From JANNRR01 sp031401675 (lineage in GTDB: Bacteria > Pseudomonadota > Alphaproteobacteria > Rhodobacterales > Rhodobacteraceae): 22,710 bases of DNA. This document shows, piece by piece, positions 1 to 7,943 of the stretch. The translations under genes were made by a program, and so were the position numbers. Every line of letters begins with the position of its first letter. The stretch's first letter is position 1. The notes under the pieces are model-generated. The model searched no databases. It had not been told where the DNA came from and worked only from the letters and a program-made list of their open reading frames with translations. Location: positions 1 to 22,710 of the forward strand of contig JANNRR010000186.1 of the NCBI GenBank assembly GCA_031401675.1, in the 5' to 3' direction.

Positions 1-2
1 TC

Positions 3-116
3 CTGCTGCACAACGCAAAGCCGAAGCCCTTTGTCTGGAGCAAGACCGCCGATGACATCATCGCCCGCGAACGCCGTGCGCTTGATGCCCTCGATGAAAT
101 CAGGGGAAATCGGTAA
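3..116 (+). CDS. IS630-family transposase, C-terminal end (partial)
   Basis: Frame 3 is open from the window edge to TAA at 114-116 and reads LLHNAKPKPFVWSKTADDII and onward. The K-P-F-V-W-x-K-T-A-D-x-I block is the usual C-terminal signature of IS630-family (DDE, mariner-like) transposases, which cut and paste at TA dinucleotides. Only about 37 residues are visible, so the catalytic DDE residues and the start lie outside. The same family starts again at 22659. Whether this copy is intact cannot be judged. Confidence 0.85.
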   Translation: MLHNAKPKPFVWSKTADDIIARERRALDALDEIRGNR

Positions 117-119
117 CAA

Positions 120-138
120 GTGTCAGACTCGGAACACT
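120..138 (-). repeat. IS630 terminal inverted repeat (right)
   Basis: Reading the minus strand inward gives AGTGTTCCGAGTCTGACAC. The left repeat at 22586-22604 reads AGTGTTCCGATTCAGGATT. The ten outermost bases are identical, and T12, C13 and G15 also match. Confidence 0.75.
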
Positions 139-139
139 A

Positions 140-973
140 GGTGGTTACATTTTTCGGGGGCATTGCGATGATAGTTTTGAATTGCTGCCAAGCGCACTCA
201 GGCAAGCTGCATTCGAAGATCTTGTTAGAGCTACGGGAAGGGGTGCTGTAGTTGAAGAACAACGCAGTTGGGCCGTGCACCAGATTTCTTACGAAAAGGA
301 TGCGCTCCGTCGGTTCTTCCGATTAGCGGACAGAATGGGCCTTTACGTTCCCCACGAAAAGGAAATTCGTGACGGGATCAACGATTTCTTTGACCAGAGG
401 TCATTCATTTCAGAGCCTCTTGATCGGAAATGGATTCCTTCGGAATACTTGGAAATCGCAGGATTGGCCCAACACTATGGAGTTCCAACTCGTTTGCTGG
501 ACTGGACCTACAATCCGTTTGTTGCCGCTTATTTTGCTTCGAAATCGGGACTTGCTGGGGACTATATCTCCATTTGGTGTATCAATATGGAAATGCTTAA
601 CGGAGCTAGATTTGCGATGAACGGCCTTCCAATTCAATTTATAACTCCGTATTATGGCGGCAATCCAAATCTGGCGGCCCAAGAAGGCCTATTTACTCAT
701 TTGGAATCGGGTTGGCCCGGTTTCCAACGGGTTGTTAGTTTTCTGCAAAATGGTCGAGTCGAATTGACTGATCGTCGGCCCCTAAATCAGATATTGGAAG
801 AGAACCCGGTTGCAAACCCTCAACCAGTGACGCACAACATCTTCCGGAAGTTTAAGCTGCCCAAGGCTGAGGCGCCACTATTGAGGGAGCATCTTCTGGA
901 GTTCGGATACGGACCGGCGCGGCTTTTCCCCGGCTACTCTGGTGTTGTGCGCCAAATGTTGGGCGAGCTGTAG
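140..973 (+). pseudogene. FRG-domain protein, 5'-truncated by IS630
   Basis: The frame from 140 to the TAG at 971-973 begins G-G-Y-I and continues FRGHCDDSFELLPSALR, the defining N-terminal motif of the FRG domain. The second hallmark, AQHYGVPTRLLDWTYNPF followed by VAAYFA, lies at about 468-537. FRG proteins are found in mobile and defence-associated contexts, and their biochemical role is not settled. The frame runs upstream into the IS with no stop until 95-97. It has no ATG or GTG there; the first usual start codon is TTG at 182, which lies after the FRG motif. So the native start and the first tens of residues have been removed by the IS630 insertion. A short protein of 263 residues from 182 is possible but would lack the motif. 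Base composition is visibly more AT-rich than the genes to the right, which suggests transfer. Confidence 0.85.
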
Positions 974-974
974 C

Positions 975-992
975 GTGCGCATTCATGCGCAC
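975..992 (+). terminator. Hairpin after the FRG gene, possible terminator
   Basis: GTGCGCA-ttca-TGCGCAC is a perfect 7-bp stem with a 4-nt loop starting 2 nt after the FRG stop. It is followed by CCTCTCTCT rather than a clean T run, so it is only a probable terminator. Confidence 0.5.
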
Positions 993-1011
993 CTCTCTCT
1001 GCCAAGCAAGT

Positions 1012-1036
1012 GTAGGGTGGTAAAACCCACCACCCC
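1012..1036. repeat. GTAGGG hairpin repeat, copy 1 (convergent junction)
   Basis: After GTA, GGGTGGT (1015-1021) pairs with ACCACCC (1029-1035) over a 7-nt loop. It lies between the convergent FRG remnant and brnA. Related hairpins with the same GTAGGG head lie at 13825-13847 and 18737-18759, also between convergent genes. It probably acts as a bidirectional terminator or is a REP-like dispersed repeat. Confidence 0.65.
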
Positions 1037-1291
1037 TCACTTCCGCCTCATCACATAAGCCCGCAGCACCGAGTTCATCCGGCTTTGGTAGCCCTTGCCC
1101 CGCGCCCGGAACCACGCCAGCACGTCGCTGTCGATCCGAACCGTCACCTGTTCCTTGCCCGGCGGAAACACCACCTTGGCGGTGCGGAACCACTCCGCAT
1201 CCAGTTCCGGGATGTCGGAATAGTCGATGTCCTCGTCCGGCAGCGCCGCGAGTTCCTCAAGCGTCAGGGCGCGTTCGTAGCGCGGTTTCAT
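1037..1291 (-). CDS. brnA: BrnA-family antitoxin
   Basis: This 84-residue protein has an acidic N-terminal half (the LPDEDIDYSDIPELD region) that in BrnA proteins wraps the toxin. The C-terminal half (VTVRIDSDVLAWFRARGKGY, then the S-R-M-N-S-V-L-R-A-Y helix) is the ribbon-helix-helix DNA-binding part. In the family, BrnA neutralises the RNase toxin BrnT and represses the operon by binding its promoter. Its ATG (1289-1291) lies inside the last codons of brnT, an overlap of 35 bp, consistent with translational coupling. It appears intact, while the toxin gene does not. An antitoxin kept after the toxin has decayed is a common state for such loci. Confidence 0.9.
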   Translation of the reverse strand: MKPRYERALTLEELAALPDEDIDYSDIPELDAEWFRTAKVVFPPGKEQVTVRIDSDVLAWFRARGKGYQSRMNSVLRAYVMRRK

Positions 1292-1547
1292 GCTCCATCC
1301 TTTCCTTGCGGCTGGCGCGCCGGGCCGGGATCAGCCGCGTGACGCCCGCCCGATCCGTAAGCACCACCGCCAGCAACACAACATCCCCCGCCACACCCAC
1401 GCTGATCCACCGGCGTTCCCGGTAGTCGAACCGGGTGTCGGGTTTGGTCGTCCGGAACCCGTCAAAAATCCGCATCGCGTCGGCAAAATCGATCCCGTGC
1501 TTGCTCACATTGGCCCGGTTCTTCGCCGCGTCCTACTCAAACCGCAT
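1257..1547 (-). pseudogene. brnT: BrnT-family toxin, amber codon at residue 5
   Basis: BrnT is a small RelE-fold ribonuclease toxin paired with BrnA. Starting at the ATG at 1547-1545, the frame reads MRFE, then TAG (1535-1533), then DAAKNRANVSKHGIDF. Family members usually have MRFEWDEAKNRA here, so the stop replaces the conserved Trp5 (TGG to TAG, one base). After it the frame is clean through FDYRERRWISVG and RLIPARRASRKER to the end. Translation from the internal GTG at 1508 would give 83 residues lacking the first beta strand, and no good Shine-Dalgarno precedes it. It is most likely an inactivated toxin, unless amber read-through occurs or the base is a sequencing error. Confidence 0.8.
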
Positions 1548-1552
1548 GACTA

Positions 1553-1581
1553 GATGTAACTACAAACGTCATTACAGTCAA
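1553..1581 (-). promoter_or_regulatory. Promoter of brnT-brnA, probably leaderless
   Basis: On the minus strand TTGACT (1581-1576), a 17-bp spacer, and TACATC (1558-1553) form a good sigma70-type promoter. Only 5 nt separate the -10 box from the brnT ATG at 1547. The transcript should therefore start at or next to the start codon, leaving no room for a Shine-Dalgarno site. Confidence 0.6.
1555..1576. promoter_or_regulatory. Inverted repeat in the brnTA promoter, probable BrnA operator
   Basis: TGTAACTAC-AAAC-GTCATTACA has arms matching at 7 of 9 positions. It fills the spacer between the -35 and -10 boxes. BrnA-type antitoxins autorepress by binding such sites. Confidence 0.5.
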
Positions 1582-1716
1582 GCGCGTCACTCCCCCCACC
1601 ACCAGCCTCGCAAGATGCAAATCCGGCCCCAAACCCCTAACAAATCCTTACTGAAAATCCCACAATCCAACCATATCAACCCCTTGCCATGGCGTTCCAT
1701 CGTGAAACACTCCCCC

Positions 1717-2763
1717 TCAATCCATCGGCCGCCGCTTGCGGATCAGCTGACTGATCGACACCGCCACAATCAGCCCGCCACCATAAAACAGGTTCTGCAC
1801 AAAACTCGGCACGCCAACGAAATTCAACCCCATGATCCCGGTCGACAGGAAAAACACCGCCACAAACGCCCCCGGCTCGTTGAAACGGCCGGGATAGAGC
1901 GTGGTCGACCCCAGAAACGCCGCCGCAAACGCCGGCAACAGGAAACTCAACGCCGAAGACGGGTCCGCCGCCCCGCGCATGCCGGTATACAACACCCCCG
2001 CCAGCGCCGCGATCATGCCCGAGGCCACCATCGCCCCGGCCCGCATCCGCGCCACGCTCACCCCCGACAACCGCGCCACCTCGCGCCCGCGCCCGACAAA
2101 CAGCAGCCGCCGCCCCAAGGCGGTATGCTGGAACAGATACCACATCACCAGCATCAGCGCGGCGGCAAACCAGAAGCTGAGCGGGATCCCCAGAAACCGG
2201 GTCAGGATCACGACGGTCACCAGATCGGTCGAGATCCCGGCGATGGTACCCGATTTGGAAATCCACAGGATCACGCCGTTGATGAAATAGCCGGTGCCCA
2301 GGGTGACGATCAGCGAATGGATGCCGAACCACAGCAAGAACAGCCCGTTGACCGCGCCGACCACGCCGCCCGCCACCAGCACCGCCGCAATCGCCGGCCA
2401 GATGCCCCAGCCCATCTGCACGTTCAGAACCGCCAGCAGCATCGACGACAAAGCCATGGTCGAGGCCACCGACAGATCGAAATCCCCCGTGGTCAGCGGC
2501 ACGATCAGCCCCAGCGTCAACACCACGATCATTGCATTCGACCCCAGCATCGAAGCATAGGAGTTCCAGGCGAACATCTGATCCGGCCGAAAGCTGCCCA
2601 GGACCAGTATCAGCAGCGCCCAGGCCACCAGCAACCCGAACCGTTCCGCCATCTCGGCCAGACGCGGCCGGGCGGCAGGCGCGGCCATGCGCCCCTCGAA
2701 CAGCCGCAGCCGCTCTTCCAGGGCGGCAATCCGGCGTTCGTAGCTGTCGTTCAACTCGGTCAT
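1717..2763 (-). CDS. Sugar-type ABC importer, permease (RbsC-like)
   Basis: This is a 348-residue inner-membrane protein of the BPD_transp_2 (RbsC/YtfT/XylH-like) family. It has hydrophobic spans from about residue 43 to the C-terminus. The conserved GDFDLSVAS (93-101) stands for the usual G-G-I-D-L-S-V-G-S, and the cytoplasmic loop G-R-R-L-L-F-V-G-R-G-R-E-V-A-R-L-S-G-V is also present. One permease gene probably supplies both halves as a homodimer. It starts 12 nt after the ATPase gene with a GGAG site 6-7 nt before the ATG, and is the last gene of the long minus-strand operon. An extra polar N-terminal heptad segment (YERRIAALEERLRLFEG, residues 8-24) precedes the first span and resembles the N-terminus of HyuA in the same operon. 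The transported compound cannot be read from the sequence. Confidence 0.9.
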   Translation of the reverse strand: MTELNDSYERRIAALEERLRLFEGRMAAPAARPRLAEMAERFGLLVAWALLILVLGSFRPDQMFAWNSYASMLGSNAMIVVLTLGLIVPLTTGDFDLSVASTMALSSMLLAVLNVQMGWGIWPAIAAVLVAGGVVGAVNGLFLLWFGIHSLIVTLGTGYFINGVILWISKSGTIAGISTDLVTVVILTRFLGIPLSFWFAAALMLVMWYLFQHTALGRRLLFVGRGREVARLSGVSVARMRAGAMVASGMIAALAGVLYTGMRGAADPSSALSFLLPAFAAAFLGSTTLYPGRFNEPGAFVAVFFLSTGIMGLNFVGVPSFVQNLFYGGGLIVAVSISQLIRKRRPMD

Positions 2764-2775
2764 GCCAGGCTCCGG

Positions 2776-4314
2776 TCAGGCAGCAACGGGCAGCGAAGAC
2801 GACCGGAAACAGGCCTCGGCAATCCGTTCCTTGGTCAGGTCGGCACCGGTCAGCTCATGCAGCACCTGCCCGCGCGAAAATACCAGCACCCGGTGGCACA
2901 GAAGGGCCAGTTGTTCATAATCGGTCGATCCGATCACGATCGACGCGCCGCCCGCCGCCGCCCGGTCCAGCGCATCCCAGATATCCTGCCGCGCCCCGAC
3001 ATCGACGCCTTGCGTCGGTTCATCCAGGAGCAGCAGTCTCGGCTCCAGCTGCAGCCATTTCGCCAGCAGCGCCTTTTGCGCATTGCCTCCCGACAGCGCC
3101 GACAGCGGCATTTCGGGCGCATTGGGGCGAACGCCCGCCGCCGCCCCCAACTGCAACGCATGAGCCGCGATATCGCGCGCAAACAGCCCAAGTCTGCGCC
3201 GCAACCGGTCCAGCACCGGCAGCCCCAGGTTATCGGCCACCGGCAGCGATCCGATGCCCGCCGCCCCCAGCCGGTCCGCCGGCAGATAGACGATGCCCTG
3301 CGCCAACGCCGCTGGCGGTTCCATCCGCGACAGCGGACGCCAATGCCCGTCCAGCATGATCCGCCCCGCGCTTGCCCGCCGCGCCCCGTACAGAAGCGCC
3401 GGTACCGCATCATAGCCCGATCCGATCAACCCGGTCAGCCCGACGATTTCGCCACGCGCCAGACGCAGCGCCACTGGCCCGACCCCGGTCCCGCTCAGCG
3501 CTTCAACAGCCACCGCCACCCCTGCGGGCCGGCTTTTCAAGGCACCGCCATAGGCTTTCATCGACCGCCCGACGATCCGCTGCACAAAGCCTTCGTGGCT
3601 GGTCTGGCCGGTCACCACCGTGTCGATCACCCGGCCATCGCGCAGGATGGTGGCGCGGTCGGTGATCTGGCGGACCTCGTCGATATCATGGCTGACAAAC
3701 ACCACCGACGCCCCATCGCGCACGCAGGCCCGCACCAGACCGAACAACTGCTCCACGCCTGCGGCCGGCAGGAATGGCGTCGGCTCATCCAGCACCAGCA
3801 CCCCCGGCTCGCCCGAGGCCGCCTTCAGGTCCTCGACCGCCCGCACGATTGCCAACAGCGCCTGCTGCACCGGCGACAGCCGCGCCACCTCGCTTCTCGG
3901 GTCCAGCGCCAGACCATAGCCGGCAAAGACCGCCGCCGCCCGGTCATGTTCGCGGCCCCAGTCGATCCGCCACGCCTGCCCGGTGGCCAGCACCCCCAGC
4001 CGCAGGTTCTCCGTCACCGACAGCGACCCGATCAGGCCGAGGTTCTGATGCACAAAGGCCAGACCAAGCGCGCGCACCTGTGCCCCCGGGATCGGCAGCG
4101 GTGCCAGCCGGCCATAAAGCCGCACCTCTGCCCCCGGTTCAGGCGCATGAAACCCCGCCAGCACCTTGATCAGCGTCGACTTGCCCGACCCGTTGGAGCC
4201 GAGCAAGCCATGCACCTCGCCGCGCCGCACCTGCAGCGCCACATCCTCCAGCGCCAGCGCCCCACCGAACCTTTTCGAAAGGCCGGTGATGGACAGCGCC
4301 GGCTGATCGCTCAT
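2776..4314 (-). CDS. Sugar-type ABC importer, double ATP-binding protein (RbsA/MglA-like)
   Basis: This 512-residue protein has two nucleotide-binding domains, the normal size for the family. Domain 1 has Walker A GSNGSGKST (39-47), a signature-like LSPVQQ (147-152), Walker B VLVLDEPT (172-179) and the switch His in SHD (about 209). Domain 2 has a degenerate Walker A (GLIGSGYDAV, about 295-304) lacking the GKT lysine. It keeps LSGGNAQK (407-414) and LLLLDEPTQG (427-436). This asymmetry, with one site weakened, is usual in RbsA/MglA ATPases. It overlaps the stop of the binding-protein gene by 4 bp (ATGA), so the two are translationally coupled. It powers uptake through the permease at 1717-2763. 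Confidence 0.92.
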   Translation of the reverse strand: MSDQPALSITGLSKRFGGALALEDVALQVRRGEVHGLLGSNGSGKSTLIKVLAGFHAPEPGAEVRLYGRLAPLPIPGAQVRALGLAFVHQNLGLIGSLSVTENLRLGVLATGQAWRIDWGREHDRAAAVFAGYGLALDPRSEVARLSPVQQALLAIVRAVEDLKAASGEPGVLVLDEPTPFLPAAGVEQLFGLVRACVRDGASVVFVSHDIDEVRQITDRATILRDGRVIDTVVTGQTSHEGFVQRIVGRSMKAYGGALKSRPAGVAVAVEALSGTGVGPVALRLARGEIVGLTGLIGSGYDAVPALLYGARRASAGRIMLDGHWRPLSRMEPPAALAQGIVYLPADRLGAAGIGSLPVADNLGLPVLDRLRRRLGLFARDIAAHALQLGAAAGVRPNAPEMPLSALSGGNAQKALLAKWLQLEPRLLLLDEPTQGVDVGARQDIWDALDRAAAGGASIVIGSTDYEQLALLCHRVLVFSRGQVLHELTGADLTKERIAEACFRSSSLPVAA

Positions 4315-5393
4315 TCAAGACCCCAAAGCGCCTTGAAGCCGCTGATGTGAACGTCGCCGTAGCCGTCGTTGAACGTGGCCGGTGTACCGGCGCTGGCCAC
4401 ATTGGCATCGGTAAAGATGTAGGCCGGCGTGTTCAGCCGCGTCACCTTGTCCAGCCCGCACAGCACGCGCATATCGGCATCGATCCCGGCCATGCCGACC
4501 CAGCCCAGGCTCTCGCCCACGTTCATCTCGACGATGTCGCCATCGCGCATCATGTCCAGCACGAAGGGTGTGCCGTTGTAGCTGACGATCTTGGCAGCGG
4601 ACCCGGCAATCTGGATCGCCGGCACGATGAACCCGCTCATCGAGTCGTAGACCGGCAGCACATAGTTGATCGTCGGATCGGCCAGCAGCGCATTCTGCAC
4701 CGCCGGCTGGCCCATGGTCGCCCAATCATTGACCGGCACGTTGATGTAGCTGGTCTTGCAGTCCGGGCAGTTGTCCTTGATGTAACCCAGGATCGCATCA
4801 CGCAGCGGGGCGGTCGGGGTAATTTCATCCGGCCCCAGCACCAGCGCATTCACCTTGCCGCCGGTCTGAACGATGGTCCAGGCGGCGATGATATTGCCAA
4901 CCGTCACATAGTCGGTGTTGGCCGCCCCATCCATGAAGTCCGGTGTGGTCTGCGTGGTCGCATCCCAGTTGTGGGTCGCCGTAACCTTCACACCCGCTGC
5001 CTTGGCCTCGGTGATCTGCGGCACCAGGAATTCCGGCGGGATGCCGCCCTGCATGTCGATCAGGCTGAACTTCTCGGCGACCGCCGTGGTGATCCCCTGA
5101 ATCCACTGCGTCGGGTCCATCTGGGTTTCCCAGTCGCGCAGCTTGAAGCCGACCATTTCCGCCGCCTGCACCATGCCGGCAGAGATCGCAGCGTTGAACG
5201 GGTTGGCATTGGTCAGCGGAATGACAAAGATCGACTTGTCGGCCATGCAGGCTTTGGCATCAAACGCCGGGCCGGGGGCGGTAAATTCCGGCAGAACCGA
5301 ATGCGTGGCGATCAAGGCCTTTGCCGCGTCCATATCCGCCAGCGCAGGCGTGGCCAGCAGTGTCAGGACCGCCGCCGAGGATAGATATCTCAT
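4311..5393 (-). CDS. Sugar-type ABC importer, periplasmic binding protein
   Basis: The 360-residue product begins with a classical signal peptide (MRYLSSAAVLTLLATPALA, cleavage near residue 19). It continues as a type-1 periplasmic binding protein (Peripla_BP_4/RbsB-like), for example VFVIPLTNANPFN-like IFVIPLTNANPFN near residue 55 and VSYNGTPFVLDMMRDG in the C-terminal lobe. A GGAG site lies 7 nt upstream of the ATG. The gene follows the amidase gene by 22 nt and overlaps the ATPase gene. Cys residues in DNCPDC may form a local disulfide. The family binds sugars, but also nucleosides, autoinducers and other small polar ligands. The neighbours suggest a hydantoin- or ureide-type ligand, which is inference. 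Confidence 0.9.
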   Translation of the reverse strand: MRYLSSAAVLTLLATPALADMDAAKALIATHSVLPEFTAPGPAFDAKACMADKSIFVIPLTNANPFNAAISAGMVQAAEMVGFKLRDWETQMDPTQWIQGITTAVAEKFSLIDMQGGIPPEFLVPQITEAKAAGVKVTATHNWDATTQTTPDFMDGAANTDYVTVGNIIAAWTIVQTGGKVNALVLGPDEITPTAPLRDAILGYIKDNCPDCKTSYINVPVNDWATMGQPAVQNALLADPTINYVLPVYDSMSGFIVPAIQIAGSAAKIVSYNGTPFVLDMMRDGDIVEMNVGESLGWVGMAGIDADMRVLCGLDKVTRLNTPAYIFTDANVASAGTPATFNDGYGDVHISGFKALWGLE

Positions 5394-5415
5394 CGCTTGT
5401 CTCCTTGTTGTTGGC

Positions 5416-6054
5416 TCAGATCTTGTTTTGTCTCAGATAGTCCACCGCCTGATTTGTCTCCACCAGGTCGGCATATTTCGCAGACATATCAAACAGATTG
5501 GCCTGATGCGGTCCGTCGGCCCGATCGCCGCAGGCATCCCCCGCCACCAGCGTCACAAACCCGTGGCTCATCGCATCGACGCAGGTGGCGCGCACGCAGC
5601 CCGATGTGGTCAATCCACACAGGATCACCGTATCCACCCCCTGCGCGGTCAGCGTCGCGGCCAGCGAGGTGCCGAAAAACGCGCTCGGATATTGCTTGGT
5701 CACCATCACCTCCGACGGCAACCGCCCCAGCCCCTCGACCAGATCGCCCAACGGATTGCCCCATTCCAGCACCTTCAGCGGCGGGGCCTTGCGATAGAAA
5801 ATGCCGCCGTCCGCGCCGCCGGGCAGATACCGCACCTCGGTAAAGATCACCGGCGCGCCCGCGTCGCGCGCCGCCCGCAACAGCCGGACGGCATTACCCT
5901 TGGCGCGCACGCACGCCTCGCCACCATAAAGCGGCGAGCCTTCATCAAAATACGCCCGCGCGAAATCCACCAGCAGCAAGGCCGGGCGCTTGCCCCAGAC
6001 CTGCCGCGCATGATAGCCCGCCCGCGCGTAATTCTGATCCAGGCTTTCGCTCAT
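5416..6054 (-). CDS. Isochorismatase-family amidohydrolase, N-carbamoylsarcosine amidase-like
   Basis: This 212-residue cysteine hydrolase has the family triad: Asp30 (ALLLVDF), Lys120 (VMVTKQYPSAFFGT) and Cys153 (CGLTTSGCVRATCVDA). Several blocks resemble N-carbamoylsarcosine amidohydrolase as I remember it: G-K-R-P-A near the triad Asp, the G-x-x-Y-x-K block, S-A-F-x-G-T, and the C-terminal GDR...NLFDMSAKYADL region. That enzyme splits N-carbamoylsarcosine into sarcosine, CO2 and ammonia. It overlaps the end of HyuB by 4 bp (ATGA), matching the known order of hydantoinase followed by carbamoylase. Other ureido-acid or nicotinamide-type substrates remain possible. Confidence 0.85.
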   Translation of the reverse strand: MSESLDQNYARAGYHARQVWGKRPALLLVDFARAYFDEGSPLYGGEACVRAKGNAVRLLRAARDAGAPVIFTEVRYLPGGADGGIFYRKAPPLKVLEWGNPLGDLVEGLGRLPSEVMVTKQYPSAFFGTSLAATLTAQGVDTVILCGLTTSGCVRATCVDAMSHGFVTLVAGDACGDRADGPHQANLFDMSAKYADLVETNQAVDYLRQNKI

Positions 6055-7934
6055 TCCGCCGCCACCTTGCCGGCAAACACCGGGTCTTTCGGCGGGGCAA
6101 AGCCGGTTTCCTTCATCGCCCGCGCCTTCAACTCCTTCAGGTTTTCAAACCCGCGGTCAAACAGCACCGTCTCCCCGCGCTCCTTGGTCAGCTTGGCCCG
6201 CAGCTTTTCGGTTGCGGACACATCCGCCCTGCCCCCCGAAACCACCACCCCATACCGCCGCGCCCCGTCCTCGCTCACCAACCCCCGCTCCACATCCGCC
6301 AGCACCAGCGCCGCATCCCGCTTGAACGGATCGCCCCAGCCGCCGCCGCCCCAGGTATTGAAATGCAGGATGTCGCCGGGGGCAACCTTTACCCGGTCGC
6401 ACTTCGATGGAATGTTCTCGCGGGCACCATCCGCCCGCACCAGCGTCTTGGTGGATCGCAAACCCGGCTCGCCGCCATTGACCCCCCAGGGATAGGTCAG
6501 CCAGCGGTCATCGTGAATGGAAATCTCGCCGCTCTCCAGCATCTCATAGGCAATGGTGATCCCGTTCCCGCCCCGGTGCAGCCCCGCGCCCCCCGAATCC
6601 GGAATCGTCGCATAGGTCCGTATCCGCAGCGGGAAATAAGCCTCCAGAAACTCGTTCGGCACATTGGTGAATGCCGGCCACAGCGAATGCCCGTCCGGCC
6701 CGTCGCCCGCGGGCCGCCCCGGAATGCCGCCAAAGCCGATCTGAAACAGCTGGAACCATTTCCCGTCCTTGCCGAACCCGGAATACATGAAGTGTGGCGA
6801 GTCCGAAAACCCCGCCGCATTCAGCGCATCCGGCGCGCCCTGACCCAACAAGCCGCCCATCAGATCGAAAATCCGCCCCAGCATGTGCGTGCGGCAAGAC
6901 AAGGCCGCCGGTTTCTTCGGCTTCAGGATGCACCCCGCCGGAATCCGCACATCCACCAGATCGTAAAACCCGTCGTTGAACAGGATCTGCGGATCAAACA
7001 GGTTGATGGTGAATGCGCCAAAGAACATCTTGAACATGTCCTCGTTCAGCAGAAAGTTGATCGACGACAGCGATTGCGGATCAGACCCGCCGAAATCAAA
7101 CACCGCCACATCGCCGTCGCGCCACATCGTACAGGCGATCTTGAACGGCCCGTTGCCCTGCCCGTCATCATCGATCCAGTCCTCGAAATGGCTGGCCTTG
7201 GCGCGGCCTTCGGGAATGAACATCTTGATAATGGCAGACATCGCCAGTTTATTCCGGTCCAGCATGTCCTGCATCGCCGAAATGTAACTATCCACCCCGA
7301 ACCGCTGGATATTCTCCCGCACCCGCCGCTCGGCCAGCCGCAGCGCCGCAACAATCGCAAAGAAATCAGATTTGTTCCAATCCGGCATCCGCGTATTGGC
7401 CAACAGCAGCGCAAACAATTCGTCATTCAGCTTGCCACCGCGATAAATCTTGGACGGCGGGATGATCAGCCCCTCCTCATAGATCATCTTGGCATCGGTC
7501 GGCAGGCTGCCGGGAACCTTCCCCCCCACATCCGTCATATGGCCAAACATTGCCGACCACGACACCAGCCGCCCATCCTCGAATATCGGCATCATCAACA
7601 GCCAGTCGTTCAGGTGGCTGACCGCCCCGCCGCAACTGTAGGGATCGTTGGTCAGGAAGATATCCCCGTCCTCGATGGTCCCCGAGTACCCTTGCATGAA
7701 CCCGTGCAGAAACGACCCGAACTGCCCCACCACCATCTTGCCATCCTGATTGGCAATCATCGGAAAGGCGTCATGCTGCTCCCTGATCCCCGGGCTCATC
7801 GCTGTGCGAAACAGCACGGCGTCCATTTCTGCCCGCGCATTGCGCAGCGCATTCTCCACAATATCCAACGTGATCGGGTCGACCTTGACCCGGGCGAAAG
7901 GCTTCGTATTGGCCTGAATGATCTTTGCCGGCAT
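6051..7934 (-). CDS. hyuB: Hydantoinase/oxoprolinase family subunit B (HyuB)
   Basis: This 627-residue HydB/HyuB-type subunit pairs with HyuA in ATP-dependent opening of hydantoin or 5-oxoproline rings. Typical features are the N-terminal DPITLDIVENALRNARAEMD, RTAMSPGIREQHDAF, the FLTNDPYSCGGAVSHLND block with GHMTDVGG, and the Gly-rich WGGGGWGDP near residue 536. The ATG at 7934 is preferred over a TTG one codon upstream; an AGGGGGA site precedes it. It begins 9 nt after the hyuA stop. With subunit A and the N-carbamoylsarcosine-amidase-like gene, N-methylhydantoinase (amidohydrolase) is the best guess. 5-oxoprolinase or acetophenone-carboxylase-like activity cannot be excluded. Confidence 0.9.
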   Translation of the reverse strand: MPAKIIQANTKPFARVKVDPITLDIVENALRNARAEMDAVLFRTAMSPGIREQHDAFPMIANQDGKMVVGQFGSFLHGFMQGYSGTIEDGDIFLTNDPYSCGGAVSHLNDWLLMMPIFEDGRLVSWSAMFGHMTDVGGKVPGSLPTDAKMIYEEGLIIPPSKIYRGGKLNDELFALLLANTRMPDWNKSDFFAIVAALRLAERRVRENIQRFGVDSYISAMQDMLDRNKLAMSAIIKMFIPEGRAKASHFEDWIDDDGQGNGPFKIACTMWRDGDVAVFDFGGSDPQSLSSINFLLNEDMFKMFFGAFTINLFDPQILFNDGFYDLVDVRIPAGCILKPKKPAALSCRTHMLGRIFDLMGGLLGQGAPDALNAAGFSDSPHFMYSGFGKDGKWFQLFQIGFGGIPGRPAGDGPDGHSLWPAFTNVPNEFLEAYFPLRIRTYATIPDSGGAGLHRGGNGITIAYEMLESGEISIHDDRWLTYPWGVNGGEPGLRSTKTLVRADGARENIPSKCDRVKVAPGDILHFNTWGGGGWGDPFKRDAALVLADVERGLVSEDGARRYGVVVSGGRADVSATEKLRAKLTKERGETVLFDRGFENLKELKARAMKETGFAPPKDPVFAGKVAAE

Positions 7935-7943
7935 CAAATCCCC

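Larger units (their letters stand above)
1..139 (+). mobile_element. Right (3') end of an IS630-family insertion sequence
   Basis: The stretch holds the last codons of an IS630-type transposase followed by about 20 bp ending in TCGGAACACT (129-138). Read inward from the outside, that end is AGTGTTCCGAGTCTGACAC. It matches the start of the element at the right edge of the window (AGTGTTCCGATTCAGGATT at 22586) in its first 10 bases and in several after. The outer edge is therefore placed at 137-139, and the TA at 138-139 fits the TA target typical of the family. The rest of the element lies left of the window. The DNA changes abruptly at 140 into an FRG-domain reading frame. Confidence 0.85.

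Noticed and set aside
1435..4350. Very long plus-strand open frame opposite the ABC importer genes
   Set aside because: Its product is full of His, Arg, Pro and Gln without domains, as expected from the antisense of GC-rich coding DNA. The minus-strand genes show strong family motifs.
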